64,000 nucleotides of DNA from Malania oleifera (Eukaryota > Streptophyta > Magnoliopsida > Santalales > Ximeniaceae): contig NC_080418.1 of the NCBI RefSeq assembly GCF_029873635.1, forward strand, positions 15,642,888 to 15,706,887, in the 5' to 3' direction. A program made the translations under genes and the position numbers. The number at the start of each line of letters is the position of its first letter. Positions within the stretch are counted from its first letter, which is position 1. Shown here one piece after another: positions 1 through 12,548 of this stretch. The notes beneath the pieces are model-generated. The model saw nothing but the letters and a program-made list of their open reading frames with translations, ran no database searches and was not told where the DNA came from.

Positions 1-521
1 AACGCATTCAATCATATTGTAAGTGATTTGATGCATATTGATGTAAAGTTCGAGGAGGAAAATAAGGCATTGATGCTATTGAATTCCTTACCTACATCGC
101 ACATGTATGAAAATTTGGTTACCACTCTAACATAAGGCAAAGAAAGCCTAAATTTGGAGGAGGTAACAAGCAATTTGCTTAGTTTTCATCAAATAAAAAT
201 GGTTAGCAATGAAGTTTCACATGGTGAAGGGCTTGTGGTGAAGAGTAACTAGGAACGTGGAAGTCGTAAGTCCTAGAGCGGATCTCGGTTGTAGTACATG
301 AAAAGGAAGCACATAAAGGGTTTTAGGTGTAGTAAAATTAGGCACATAAGACCGGAATATCCAGAGTGGAAGAAAGGGAATGTTGAAAATCAGAAAGATC
401 TGTCAAAATCTGCAAATGTAGTGGAAGGAGACTCAGGGAGCAGTGATGGTGATATATGTCACGATGTTCCTGAGGCAAACTTGGACAAAGGTGGTTTTAA
501 AAATATTTTCGTAAAAAACAA
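1..521 (+). pseudogene. Copia gag remnant (C-terminal half)
   Basis: Reading from base 1 gives one frame of Copia Gag, the capsid/nucleocapsid part of the polyprotein, broken by four in-frame stops. Recognisable stretches are the helix around ALMLLNSLP, the segment LNLEEVTSNLLSFHQ and a decayed zinc knuckle near 325-365. The knuckle should read CxxC-x4-H-x4-C, but here only one Cys and the His survive, followed by PEWKKG. An SGSSDGD segment follows, typical of the linker before protease. The fragment is cut at the left window edge and at 521 by the Ogre-like LTR. Clearly non-functional; the Copia lineage is not certain. Confidence 0.8.
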
Positions 522-2512
522 TGTGTAATGGAGTCGCCACTAATCTTTTAGTGTGATTAGAAAACTTGATTACTGCCCATTAAGCATAGAATCAGTCTGC
601 GTTACCAGAATCAGGTTCAAGAGTTCGGTTACGCAAGGGGAAGGTATTAGCACCCCCTACACGCCCGTTCTACAAATGATACCTAATTAATTAAAACTTA
701 TCCCACAAATTAAATTTAATAAGCCTTCGAAATTACTCTCTTTCAAAAATAGTGAAGAAATGCACAAAATAAAATAATATATAAGTATTCCCTTAGAACT
801 AGGGCATATCGTACTCCGAAGAGTTCATGCCTCCCTTCAAAATCACTAAGATGGAAAAACGGGAAATTATGTTTTTACAAAAAATGGTCCCAGGTCTTTT
901 GAAATTTGTAGGATTTTTCTAAGTAAGGAAAAATATATTTTGAAGGAACCTTGGGAGGTTTCTGAATTTATTCAGGACGAAAAACTAAGAAAAAACATTT
1001 TTTTTTTTACCTTAAAGCATTTTTTTTTAATTTTCCATGATTTTACTGAATTTTTATGTTATTTTTCCAAGTATAAAAACAATTTTGATTTCAAAATATT
1101 TTTTTTGATTTTTTGTAATTTTTTCTAATTTTTTTGTAAGTTTTCAATATTTTCCCGAATATTAAAATAAAAAAAAGACAATTAACGAAAATATTGACTG
1201 TCAAAAACATTTTCTCCTAATTTTTCTGAATTTTATAATTTTTCTATATTTTTAATGATTTTTCTGAGTTTTTTTGGGAGTTAATAATTGTTAAAATAAT
1301 AATATAATAAGATATAAGTTAAACTGATTGAGCACCAATTCAAAGGACCCAATAAATTCAGTGAGAAACCAGTCAAATGGGGACAAGACAACGCCTAGTT
1401 GGGGCCAAGACATGTGGCGGTCATCAAGCAAATGGAGCATATAGGTGGAGATCAGTGTGGTGGAGCGATCATGAGCGTCCGTTGGTCAATGAGGATCAGA
1501 CTTTGCTGACAGGACCACGCTATCCTCTGCATGTGTGGGAGCATACGGTCCACGTGTCATCTGGCGAGCGGAGGTACAAGCGCTTGTGATGGTTTCTAGC
1601 ACGGGGTGTAACAACCTGCTTATCTTATCATATAGTAAAACATAATAAATAAAATAGTCAACTCGAAACCCCTGGGTAACGGGGACACCTGTCATACACC
1701 GTGGAACCTAGGCAGTAGTAAATGTAAATCATCATTCTCACAACCACAAAATATTTAATACCAAAGTTGACTACAATTCATATACAACCTCAAAATATCA
1801 AAAATACAATTAGGATCTCATAACAACAATCTCTTGAACCTAGCCCAAACTTACCCTCCTAGCAAGGTAGTACAATCGACTCAACGGTAATCACGCTCCA
1901 TCGATCTTTCTAGGTTTGCTGAAAATCATTTAATGTTCGAGGGTGAGACACTTCTTAGTAAGGGAAAATAAAGTAAATACAGTTGTGTGGCAACATGAAT
2001 ATTTAAGGATAATATAGATATACAGTACATTTTCCATACCATAAAACATTAATCATTTAATAATTGCATATACGTATACCTTCATATTTTAATAAATCAT
2101 ACTAATCATAACTATTTGGTATAGCTAATAATACTGAAAACATACCCAGGATGAATAGTTAGTTGATATCATGTATTACCCCCCATGACGAGTTGTGCAG
2201 TTTGAAGGCAGGACCCGACAATGGTTGGTCTATCACTACCGAGTTAAAAATTTCTTTAAGTACGATGGGCCCGCCATACCCTGATCCGAACTTCCAGGTG
2301 GACATCTACAACTCTACACTGAAAGTCACATCGGCTATCCATCTCCCACCTCCTCGTGGGGTGGTTAGCACTAATCTAAACATAGATATCTAATCTATAT
2401 AGCGACGGTACCGTGCTCCTGAAAATGAACCAAACTAAAATTCGGGTTCTAATAACATATAATACATGATAATATAGCGTTTAACACAAATGGATTGATA
2501 GCATTTTCTATA

Positions 2513-2628
2513 ATTTCATAAATACGGCCTCACACCAAACATTTCATAAATACGACCTTGCACTGAATATTTCATAAATACGGCCTCGCGCCGAACATTT
2601 CATAAATACGGCCTTGCGCCGAAATTAT
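2513..2628. repeat. 28-bp tandem repeat in LTR of element A
   Basis: Four units begin with ttcataaata at 2515, 2543, 2571 and 2599, an exact 28-bp period. Each unit holds a GC-rich centre like CGGCCTCGCGCCG, whose ends CGGC/GCCG can pair. Degenerate units continue to about 2690. The same array with the same period is in the other LTR. Confidence 0.9.
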
Positions 2629-3415
2629 ACGTAAAACACGGTTTTGCGCCGGATATCAATCACAGCCTTGCGCCAAATATCTCATACATATCATTCTGAA
2701 TAAATAAATTAATTATCATGTATTTTCAAAATCATAATGTACTGTATTATTACATAATTCCTAGAAACATGCTTTACTCGTAAAATTTGCCATAACATAA
2801 TACCTATCACGTAAAATAATATTCATGCCACACAATGCTGAGTAAAATCATACATTTCATTCTAAAATTACATTTCCAGTATCACAACAATATTTTCCCA
2901 AATATGCATTTTCTCAATAATATTCAAATATAACACATGTTTTTCTGAAAAATTATTTGCCGATAAATAATATTAATTTCCATGAAAAAAATAACTGCTT
3001 TAATTTATTCCCTTACCTAACACTAGAAAAAAACCCCCTAAAAATTTTGATCCTGCACTCGCAGGGTTCCCCATTCAACTTTCTAAAAACAATAACTCTC
3101 AGAACTAAACTTCAGTATTTTTTCGTGAATATCATTTCCTATAACTATGAAAAGACCCAATTTGACTTAAAAAGTCTTACCTCAATTCAGGGATGAATTT
3201 CAACTAGCTTCCACCAACAATCCACTCCGGAAAATTTGGAGAGAACTTACCCAAGACTGTCGTGGTGGCTTCAGATCGTCGATCTGGCGAACGACGAAGC
3301 CAAAATCAAAGAGAGAGGAGAGAGAAACCGTAGGGAGGAGAGAGAGAGAGAGAGAGAGTGAGAATTTCTGATTTTTCCTACGTAAAACCAACTTTTTGCA
3401 CTATTTATAGAGACA

Positions 3416-3576
3416 GATTCATCAATGAGACACGTCACCTCTTCAACGAGTCCTTGAAGAGTTTCATCAACGAACCTTCACCCCTCGTCGATGAAATTCA
3501 AAATTGCCAAAACCCTCCTCAGTATTTTCTTGTCAACAAGATATACCCTCATTGACGAGCCCAATTGCCGAAGCGT
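3416..3576 (-). repeat. U3 inverted-repeat word array, element A 3' LTR
   Basis: About seven degenerate copies of a 12-base word (TTCGTCGATGAA / TTCATCGACGAA and CTC...GAG variants) lie just upstream of the TATA box on the minus strand. Several copies show CG to CA or TG changes, so they are more worn than those in the 5' LTR. Confidence 0.75.
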
Positions 3577-3668
3577 TCGTTGATGAAATCTATTGCGCCC
3601 TCTTTTCGATTCCCATTTTCCTCTCTCTTAATTATTATTTAAATACAATTATACTTCGGGTCATTATA

Positions 3669-3681
3669 TTCTCCCCTCCTT
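3669..3681 (-). promoter_or_regulatory. Polypurine tract of element A
   Basis: On the minus strand AAGGAGGGGAGAA abuts the inner edge of the 3' LTR. This is the expected primer site for plus-strand DNA synthesis. The same tract occurs in element G at 32570-32582. Confidence 0.85.
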
Positions 3682-3924
3682 ATTAAATTTCGTCCTTGAA
3701 ATTTATTATTCATATAACTCATCATCCCTTAAAGGCAAAATGGTCTACTTATTTTATTACTTACCCTCACTTATAGCGGAGGAATACTGTGGCTACATCC
3801 GAGTTCTGGGAGATTACATATATAAAAGAAAATTCCCCCAAAACTAAAATACCACTTACTAACTAAAGTATTACGTGTACCTGCAAAAGAAAGACTATAT
3901 ATTTACTTACATTTCCTAATTACA

Positions 3925-4660
3925 TCTGAACTTCTTGGGATAATTGTGGGTACTTCTGTCTGATCTGCTCCTCGAGCTCCCAAGAAGCCTCTTCTACTGC
4001 ATGATTCTTACATAGAACCTTTATCAAAGGAATCTTTTTATTACGTAGTTCCTGTTCTCTTCTATCCAGAATCTAAACTGGTACCTCCTCATAAACTAGC
4101 GAATCTCTAAACTCTAATTCACTATAACTGATAATATGAGAAAGATCTGGGACGTATTTCCTCAGTATGGAAACATAGAATACATCGTGCATCCTGGATA
4201 ACACAGGTGGTAAAGCTAACTTATAGGCAACCGGCCCCACTTTCTCTAAAATCTCAAATGGACTGATAAACCTAGGGTTAAGTTTACCCTTCCTTCCAAA
4301 CCTTATAACTCCTTTTAAAGGAGCTATCTTTTAGTATCTGTATCGTCCTCTCAGTTTGCCCATCTGACTGAGGATGGAATGTCGTGCTAAACGATAGCTG
4401 AGACCCTAGAGCTTCCTGCAAACTTCTCCAGAAATGTGACGTAAAACGCAGGTCTCGATCTAACACAATAGATATGTGCACTCCATGAGAACGAACTATC
4501 TCCTGAACGTAAATCTCCACTAAACGGCTAAGGGAATAGCTGATCTTGATAGGGAGGAAATCAGCAGTCTTAGTCAATCGATCTACTATTATCCATATTG
4601 CATTCTGGCTATGTGACGCCGATGGCAGCCCTGAAATGAAGTCCATGGATATATGATCCC
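3925..4660 (-). pseudogene. Integrase C-terminal half plus chromodomain-like tail, element A
   Basis: Integrase inserts the cDNA into the genome. The readable frame (4646-4284) shows the rve core start MDFISGLP, the segment [12 protein letters not shown], a core segment [12 protein letters not shown] (usually SDRDPRFTS) and [10 protein letters not shown] with the catalytic Glu. After ILKD the sequence jumps into the GPY/F-type C-terminal module in shifted frames (RFxxPFEILEK-like at about 4220-4280), so a part of the core C-terminus is deleted. Around 3925-4060 the translation resembles a Tekay-type chromodomain tail (NHAVEEASWELEEQIR, then KYPQL). This places the element among chromoviruses. 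Many stops and shifts; not functional. Confidence 0.8.
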
Positions 4661-4904
4661 ACTTCCACTCTAGGATAAATAACGGCTACAACTGACCTAC
4701 CGGCCTCTGGTGCTCAGCTTTAACCTGCTAGCACGTCAAATACTGCGCTACATACTCGGCAATTTCTTTCTTTATACCACTCCACCAATAAAACTCTCAC
4801 AGATCCCTATACATTTTTGTACTGCCGGGATGAACCGTATACAAAGATCTGTGAGCCTCCTCCAAAATAGTCTTCCTGATGTCAACATCAACAAGAACAC
4901 ACAA

Positions 4905-6519
4905 TCAGGAACGAAACCATAAAGCTCCGTCATCTAAAATGCAGAATTCCTCTCCCTTACCAGTCTGCACTCTATCTATCACCTCTACTAATTCTGGATC
5001 TTCCTTCTGAGCAGCTTTAATTATTTCCTGTAGAGTAGGTTGTACCACTAGGCTGGCGATACATACTAGAGGATTACTCTTAATCAATTCAATGTCGAGT
5101 CTCTCCAGATCCATCATAATCAGATGCTGGATTTCCTTAGTCGTCAATGTTGATTCCATGGACTTCCTACTCAGTGCATTAGCTACCACATTTGCTTTCC
5201 CTAGGTGATAACTAATGGTACAATTAAGATATTTAATTAACTCTAACCACCTTCTCTGTCTCATATTCAGTTCCTTCTAAGTGAAGAAATACTTTAAGCT
5301 CTTGTGGTCGTAGAAAATCTCACACTGCTCGTCGTATAGATAATGCCTCCAAATTTTCAATGTGTGTACCACTAAAGCCAATTCAAGATCATGGGTAGGG
5401 TAGTTCTTTTCGTATTATTTCAACTGTCTAGATGCATACGCCACTACCCTACCATGTTACATCAATACACAGCCAAGACCCTTCAAGGATGCATCACTGT
5501 AGATAGTATAACCCTCAACCCTTTGACGGGATGATCAGTACTGGTGCTGTGACTAGTCTCTGCTTCAATTCCTGAAAATTCTGCTCACAGCTATCGTCCT
5601 ATTCAAATCTGACATTTTTCCTAGTCAATCGTGTTAGAGGTCCTGATAAAGCTGAGAATCCCTCAACGAAACAATGGTAATACCAGCTAACCCCAAGAAA
5701 CTCCTAATCTCCTGGACATTCCTTGGCCTAGCCCAATTCACTACTGCCTCAATCTTACTAGGATCCACAGAAATTCCGTCTCCTGAGATAACATGCCCCA
5801 AAAACACAAATTTCTTGAGCCAGAAGTCACATTTACTAAACTTGACATACAGCTTCTTTTCCCTGAGCATCTGCAAGACCTGCCTTAAATGTATCGCGTG
5901 CTCCTCATAGCTCCTCGAATAGACCAGCACATTATCAATAAAAACAACAACAAACTGGTCTAAAAATGGATGGAAGATCTTATTCATCAAATCCATAAAA
6001 TATTTTAGGACCATTCGTCAAACCAAATGACATAACAAGGAACTCGTAATGCCCATACTTGGTCCTGAAGACCGTCTTCGATACATCCTCTGCTCTCACC
6101 TTTACCTGATGGTAGCCTGATCTGAGATCAATCTTGGAATATACCCATGTACCCTGGAGTTGGTCAAAAAAATCATCTATATGGGGTAAAGGATACTTAT
6201 TCTTGATGGTCACTTTATTAATCTCTCTGTAATCTATACACATCCTCATAGACCCGTCCTTCTTCTTCACAAATAGTACTGGAGCTCCCCACGGAGATAC
6301 ACTAGGTTGTATGAAACCCTTATCAAGTAAATCCTGTACCTGATCTTTTAATTCTGCCAACTCTGTCGGCGTCAATCGATACGGTGCTTTAGAGATCGAC
6401 GCTGTACCTGGAAGTAAATCAATGGAAAAATCTACCTTACAATCAGATGGCAAACTTGGTAATTCATCTGGAAACACTTCGGTAAACTCCTTTACCACTG
6501 GCGTACTGGTGAGCTTCAC
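4905..6519 (-). pseudogene. Reverse transcriptase / RNase H region, element A
   Basis: 6519-5980 encodes the RT fingers and palm: [55 protein letters not shown] and [14 protein letters not shown]. The frame shifts near 6010. 6014-5634 continues with the active-site strand, which reads FVVVFIDN instead of FIDD: the codon at 5931-5933 is AAT, so the second catalytic Asp is lost by a G to A change. 5264-4905 is the end of RNase H and the linker, with [11 protein letters not shown] and KANVVANALSRKS. The RNase H core between is broken by stops. Dead. Confidence 0.9.
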
Positions 6520-6962
6520 TTAATTTCCTATTGTTTCCTTCACAAAGGCCACAAATCCCTGACAACCACTCAAGAGCAGTCTCCTCGTCTGAACAGCTGA
6601 GACCATCTGAGGTAGGGATTGCACTCGTGACCTTGTAAATCTGAATTCTGGTTCCCCTGGAGGTCTTAATATCACTTCTCTCGCACGACAATCTATAATG
6701 GCAAAATTAGCTACTAGCCAATCCATACCGAAAATGATATCAAACCAATGCATATCCAGCACCACTAAGTCAGTAGATAAAATTCTCCCCTGAATATCAA
6801 CTAGACAACCCTGAAGCATCCTACTACGTCTCACCACTGACCCGATCGGTGTAGCTACTAAGAATTCAACATCTAGTGATTGTGTTTCAGCCCCACACAA
6901 TTTAACACACCCTAAAGATACAAACCAGTGTGTGGCCCCCCGAGTCAAAAAGTGTAATAACT
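6520..6962 (-). pseudogene. Aspartic protease, element A
   Basis: Retropepsin-like protease that would cut the polyprotein. The catalytic LFDSG motif is visible in one frame at about 6935-6950 and the following GATHWFVS in the next frame. A single-base change in a run of six G (minus strand) therefore separates the active site from the rest. Downstream landmarks are VATPIGS, DLVVLDM, FDIIFGMDWL and DCRAREVILRPPGEPEF, the usual PR-RT linker of Tekay elements. The frame ends in TAA at 6520-6522, just before RT. Confidence 0.85.
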
Positions 6963-7079
6963 TTAAATGAAAACATATTAATCGTACCTATCACCACGTC
7001 GCTGGCCGCCTCAGCATCACCCAGCATTAAAGCAAAAACCCTGACTAGAACCATATTCCTCTGCTAGCCTCTACGTGGC

Positions 7080-8076
7080 TCCTGATAACCTCCTCGAGCA
7101 GGTTTAGGAGCAGGAGCAGCATCAATCTAAGCCTGACAATTTCTCATAACATGCCTTGGCTCCCCACACCGGTAGGAAACACCTCACCCACGACACTCCC
7201 CCAGGTGTCCCTTTCCGCAAAACGGGCAAGCTAGAGATGGCTGCACACCCTAAAAACCACGATTCGTGGTCTCCTACCTCTAATATCTGTAGTAGCCACC
7301 TCTCATCCACGAATCACGGCCGACTCCCTGCTGAAAACCAGAAGGTGCAGATCTTTTCTTCTGTCTCTGCTCCTCATCTTTCAACCGCTCCCTAATCTCT
7401 GCTATAGTGGCTCTATCCACCAGCTCAGCTAAATCCTGCAACTTCAGCATTGACACCTGCTTATATATTTCTCTCCTCAAATCTCTTTCAAACTGTCGTA
7501 CCTTCTTTGCTTCATCTGGTATGATGTACAGGGTGAAGCGAGATAATTCGATGAATCTCTCCGCGCACTGTTGCACAGTCTGTTGTCCCTACTTCAGATT
7601 CAAGAACTCCTCAATCTTAGCTTCCCTAGACGAGGTTGAAAAATACCTGTCAAAGAATGTCTCCTTAAACCGATCCTATGTCATCTCCATAGGTACCATC
7701 CTCTGTTGTTCCAAGAGTTTCACAGTCGTCCACCACTCTTGGCCTCTCCAGTCAATCTGTAGGTAGCAAACAACACCCTTTGCTCCTCTAAACACTGTAG
7801 CATTGCAAATATTTTCTCGATCTCCTGCACCCAATTTTCAGTGAATGTAGGGTCAGTTCCTTCTGAGAAAGCCGGAGAATTCATCTTAATGAATTTCTCT
7901 ATCGAGCTACCATGGCCTGCCAACGGACGACCCTATTCCCTCGAACTCCTAGCAATTTTGGCCATAACTTGCTGTTCTACGCTACGTAAAATTGCATCTG
8001 AATCACCACCTGCAATGCTTGAGGGTCCAGCATCCTCATTCTCACTAGCATGGGCACTACTGCCACCAAGGTCCAT
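7080..8076 (-). pseudogene. Gag of element A
   Basis: Gag starts at ATG 8076 (MDLGGSSAHAS), matching the start MDPGSSGTNAG of element F gag. Capsid segments follow: TFTENWVQEIEKIFAMLQC, LFATYRLTGEAK, FIELSRFTLYIIPDEAKK and LAELVDRATIAEIRERLK. A decayed zinc knuckle lies near 7135-7180 (SYRCG...H...C, first Cys now Ser). In-frame stops occur from about 7950 onwards and the frame shifts around 7735. Capsid/nucleocapsid role by family; non-functional here. Confidence 0.85.
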
Positions 8077-8124
8077 CCTAAAAAACAAATAACTAAACTC
8101 AGAAACTATTGACCTGAGGGAGAA

Positions 8125-10277
8125 TGTTGACCTTATAGGTTACGCCCAGTTTGATTATGACAAATACTCATTCTATCTAATGAGTGTTTGAGACTTTATG
8201 CAGGAACTTAAATTGACAGATCATAATGCACATGGAGAGAGTGAAGCTTAAAGATCAAATTTCTATTGAAGACTCAATTTCTTATGTTGTAATATAGTTC
8301 ATTTATGTAAAGGGTCTGTAATAGTAATTAGGGCTTTTGTATATAATAATCACACGTCACATGCATGGTCAAATACGTAAGCTCATAATACAAATAACCT
8401 TAGAATGACCTTAGGGTTTACCCTTTGGTCAACCGACACCGAATTATTTCGGTGTCTTCAAATTGGATCTAAAGAGACCTCAGGACACTCACCCGTGCAC
8501 TTATATATGTTAGACACATTGAATAGGGTGTTTGTGAATCAAAATAGGACCGAAATGCACACTTTATGCACTTTCGATCGACTGACCCATGTAGTTCATT
8601 TTGCCCCGGTCGACCAAATCCAGTTTGGTCAACAAAATTGACCTTGTCCCGGTCGAACGAACTATATAGTTCAATTAGCCCCCAGTCGACCGAAACCTCC
8701 TGAAGTCAACATTTTGACTTCCTGGTCGACCGAGCCCAAATTGTATTCCAACTGTTTGGTCGACCGAGGGTCCTCAGGAGAAATCCCAACTTTCTGGTTG
8801 ACTGAATCACTCAGTTCAAATCATCCTAGTCGACCGAACCTCAGTAAAACTAAAAAATCACCTCGAACATGCACTTCCGATCGACTGAGTCCCAAGTTCA
8901 AAAATAGGCCGGTCGATCGAGCCATATGAACTTCGGTCGATCGAAATGGTTCTGGTCGACTAGGCCTTTCGGGTTGCTATGAATTTTTACCGTGGTTAAT
9001 ATTTTTAAAATAGGATTAAAATGGCTAATACATCATTAAACTTTTCTAATAATACCATTCTTGTCCCTAACAGTAAAAATTCTTGGGGTATCTATATATC
9101 ACTTTATTTGGGAAAATTAGTAACTTGATTAACATACAAAATCCAAATATTTTCTCTCAAGCAAAACTCTCACTACTATTTCTACTCTCTCTAAAACCAC
9201 TCAACCTTACCTTCTTCAATTCTATATATCATTTGTAAGTGTATTGAGTGTTGATGTTAAAAGGCTTGCTCTCTCATTGTTGTGTGTTTGAATCAATTTT
9301 CATTGAGAGCTAAATCTAAGTGTTCTTAGGGGGCTTTTCTCATAAGCCTATCTTAAGAAGACTTTCCTAAGTTTATGAGTATTGCATTTGTATTGCAATA
9401 TCTTAGGAAGCTTGTATTTGTTTTTGGCTTGCAAAAATATTTTCAAACTTACCCAAATATCTTGTGGGATTTATATTGATATATTTGTGAAAAGATATTT
9501 GTGTTTGTGATATTAATCTTTGTGGCAATATTTATTCAAGTATACATCATTTGTTGAATACAAAGATTACATAGCTTTTGCAAACCAAGCATATACACTA
9601 TATTCGTGATTGAGACATCCTACTAATTGACACACTTAAGACTCACTTGACATCTTGTGTGAACATGTTTGATTGAATATTTTGAGATACATAGATTGTT
9701 GACACTCATGTACTCATTACATTGATAGAAAATAAATTTGAGAGTTGAACTATTTAGACCACACTGAGTTTACGTATTAAATCATTTGTGGTGTATGTGA
9801 TTGAACGCATTTGGGTACAAATCTGCTGTACATGAAAGCACTTTTGTATTATACCATTTGATTGTAAATCTGAGTGTTTCCAGGTATGGCCTAAGGGGGC
9901 GTTAATCCAGCCCGGTAAGGATTGTTGTAAAGGTTAAGGTCAGCCCTATGCTGATTGACCTGGTTTGTATAGGTGCCGCTCCACCCGTTTAAGTGAGCAA
10001 GTTATAGTGGTAATCCTTGTGCTTGTTAGCCAAGGCGGGGACGTAAGCAATTGACCAAACCTCGATAACATCTCTGTGTGTCACTTTTACTTTACTTCTT
10101 TCTAGTGCATGTGGTGTTGAGTAAATTGCTTTATTTAAATTCTAATATATTTACTTTACTTGCATAGGATTGTCCTTAAGGTTGTGAGCATACTGGTGTT
10201 AGAACATTTACCTAGAGATTAAATTTAAAACTACCAATTCACCCCCGCCCCCTCTTGGGATCACGGTAAAGCTAACA
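8125..10277 (+). mobile_element. Sirevirus solo LTR, family S2, inside element A leader
   Basis: A 2.15-kb unit starts TGTTGACCTTATAGG and ends CACCCCCGCCCCCTCTTGGG...CTAACA. It aligns over its whole length with 53916-56236. It interrupts the untranslated leader of element A: sequence on both sides matches the leader of Gypsy element F. No coding sequence. It contains a word array (8405-8965), TATA-like CTATATATC at 9092, and a U5 segment ending in the conserved CACCCCC...CTCTTGG block. The target duplication is not clean (GAGAA against GAAAC). Confidence 0.85.
8405..8965 (+). repeat. U3 word array, TCGG-TCGA-CCGA type
   Basis: About 12 dispersed copies of a near-perfect palindrome TCGGTCGACCGA. 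Clear ones are at 8607-8615, 8724-8734, 8758-8768, 8829-8838 and 8908-8917. Degenerate copies (GGTCAACC, GATCGACTGA) look like decay at CpG. The array ends about 130 bp before the TATA-like box. Confidence 0.9.
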
Positions 10278-10554
10278 GAAACCCTTCAATATACATATCA
10301 CCCAACCAAAATAGTATATACTCCTAATTAATTCATCTCTCTTGATCTTAATTCAAGGTTCAATCTTGCAACCTAGATACCCAACCCGACGATATTTTAC
10401 CATGACTTTCCTGAAATCGTCACCCTAGGAAAATCACACAAACCACCATGGAAGTCCTGCATCTAGACTACAAAACCAGACCTCAAATACCCTTATCCTA
10501 TACTCTGGTATTATTACTGCTACATTCTAGAGTCTACAGAACCTAGTATTCTAG

Positions 10555-10566
10555 GCTCTGATACCA
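10555..10566 (-). promoter_or_regulatory. Primer binding site of element A (tRNA-iMet)
   Basis: On the minus strand TGGTATCAGAGC lies three bases inside the 5' LTR. It is complementary to the 3' end of plant initiator-Met tRNA. Confidence 0.95.
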
Positions 10567-11478
10567 AACTGTAACAACCTGCTTATCTTATCATATAGTA
10601 AAACATAATCAATAAAATAGTCAACCTGAAACCCATGGGTAACGGGGACACCTGTCATACACAGCGGAACCTAGGTAGCAATAAATGTAAATCATCATTC
10701 TTATAACCACAAAATATTTAATACCAGAGCTAACTACAATCTACAATAATACTGTATTCATATACAACCTCAAAATATCAAAAATACAGCTAGGATCCCA
10801 AAACAACAATCTCCTGACCCTAGCTCAAACTTACCCTCCTAGCAGGGTAGTACAATCGACTTAAAGGCGTCACGCTCCTCCGGTCTTTCTAGGTTTCTCG
10901 AAAATCATTTAATGTTCAGGGGTAAGACACTTCTCAGTAAGGGAAAATAAACTAAATATAGTTGTGTAGCAACATGAATATTTAATGATAATATAGATAT
11001 AGAGTACATTTTCCATACCAGAAAACATTAATCATTTAATAACTGCATAAACGTATACCTTCATATTTTAATAAATCATACTAATCATAACTGTTTGGTA
11101 TAGCTAATAATACTGAAAACATACCCAGGATGAAAAGCTAGCTAATGTCATGTATTACCCCCCATGACGGGTTGTGCAGCCCGAAGACGAGACCTGAAAA
11201 TGGCTAGCCGACCACTACCGAGTCAAAAATGTCTTTAAGTACGATGGGCCCGCCACACCCTAGTCCGAACTGCCAGGTGGACATCTACAACTCTACACTA
11301 AAAGCCACGTCGACTATCCATCTCCCACCCCCTTGTGGGGTCTGAACATAGATATCTGATCTATATAGTTACGGTACCATGCTCCTCAAACTGAACTAAA
11401 CTAACATCTAAGTTTTGATAACATATAATACATGATAATATATCGTTTAACATAAATTGATTGATAGAATTTTATTTA

Positions 11479-11600
11479 ATTTCATAAATACGGCCTCGCA
11501 CCGAACATTTCATAAATACGACCTTGTGCCGAACATTTCATAAATATGGCCTCGCGTTGAACATTTCATAAATACGGCCTTGTGCCAAAATCATACGTAA
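11479..11600. repeat. 28-bp tandem repeat in 5' LTR of element A
   Basis: Units start at 11481, 11509, 11537 and 11565, the same 28-bp period and core as at 2513-2628. Confidence 0.9.
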
Positions 11601-12371
11601 AACACAGCCTTGCACCAGCTATCAATCAGCGCCGAATATCTCATATATATCATTCTGAATAAATAAATCAATTATCATGTTTTTTCAAAATCATAATGTA
11701 CTATATTATTGCATAATTCCTGAAAACATGCTTTACTCGTAAAATTTGTCATAACATAATACCTATCATATAAAATAATATTCATGTCACACAATGCTGA
11801 GTAAAATCATACATTTCATTCTAAAATTACATTTCCTATATAACAGCAGTATTTTCCCAAATATGCATTTTCTCAATAATATTCAAATATAACACATGCT
11901 TTTCTGAAAATTAATTTGCTGATAAATAATACTAATTTGCATGGAAAAATAACTGCTTTAGTTTATTCCCTTACCTGACACTGGAAAGAAACCCCCTAAA
12001 AATTTCGATCCTACACTCACAGGATTCCCCATTCAACTCCCTAAAAACAATAACTCTCAGAACTAAATTTCAGTATTTTTTCATGAATATCATTTCCTAC
12101 AACTATGAAAAAACTCAATTTGACTTAAAAAGTCTTACCTCAATTCAGGGATGAATTTCAACTTCCTTCCACCAACGATCCGCTCCGGCAGATTTGGAGA
12201 AAACTTCCTTAGGAGTATCACAGTGGCTTCAGATCATTGATCCGGCGAACAACGAAGCCGAAATCGAAGAGAAAGGAGAGAGAAACCATAGGGAGGAGAG
12301 AAAGAGAGTGTGTGTGTGAGAATTTCTGATTTTTCCTTCATAAAACTGAGTTTCACACTATTTATATACCT

Positions 12372-12548
12372 AGATTTGTCGACGAGACACGTCACCTCAT
12401 CGACGAGTCCCTGAAGAGTTTTGTCGATGAACCTTCACCCCTTATCGACGAAATTCAGAATTGCCAAAAGCCTCCTTGGTATTTTCTCATCGACAAGATA
12501 TACCCTCGTCGATGAGCCTAATTGCCAAAGCGTTCATCGACGAAGTCC
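12372..12548 (-). repeat. U3 word array, CTCA-TCGA-CGAG type, element A 5' LTR
   Basis: CTCATCGACGAG (12396-12407) and its exact reverse complement CTCGTCGATGAG (12505-12516) both occur, with TTCATCGACGAA at 12533-12544 and at least four near copies. All share a TCGA centre. The array ends a few bases upstream of the TATA box on the minus strand. Confidence 0.9.

Larger units (their letters stand above)
1607..3668 (-). repeat. 3' LTR of Gypsy element A
   Basis: Bounded by tgtaacaacctg on the left and ggtcattata on the right. It aligns end to end with 10570-12625, with many substitutions. Read on the minus strand it holds a cluster of inverted-repeat words, then TATAAATAG (3402-3410), a GA-rich tract (CT-rich when read on the minus strand) and a 28-bp tandem repeat. 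Confidence 0.9.
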
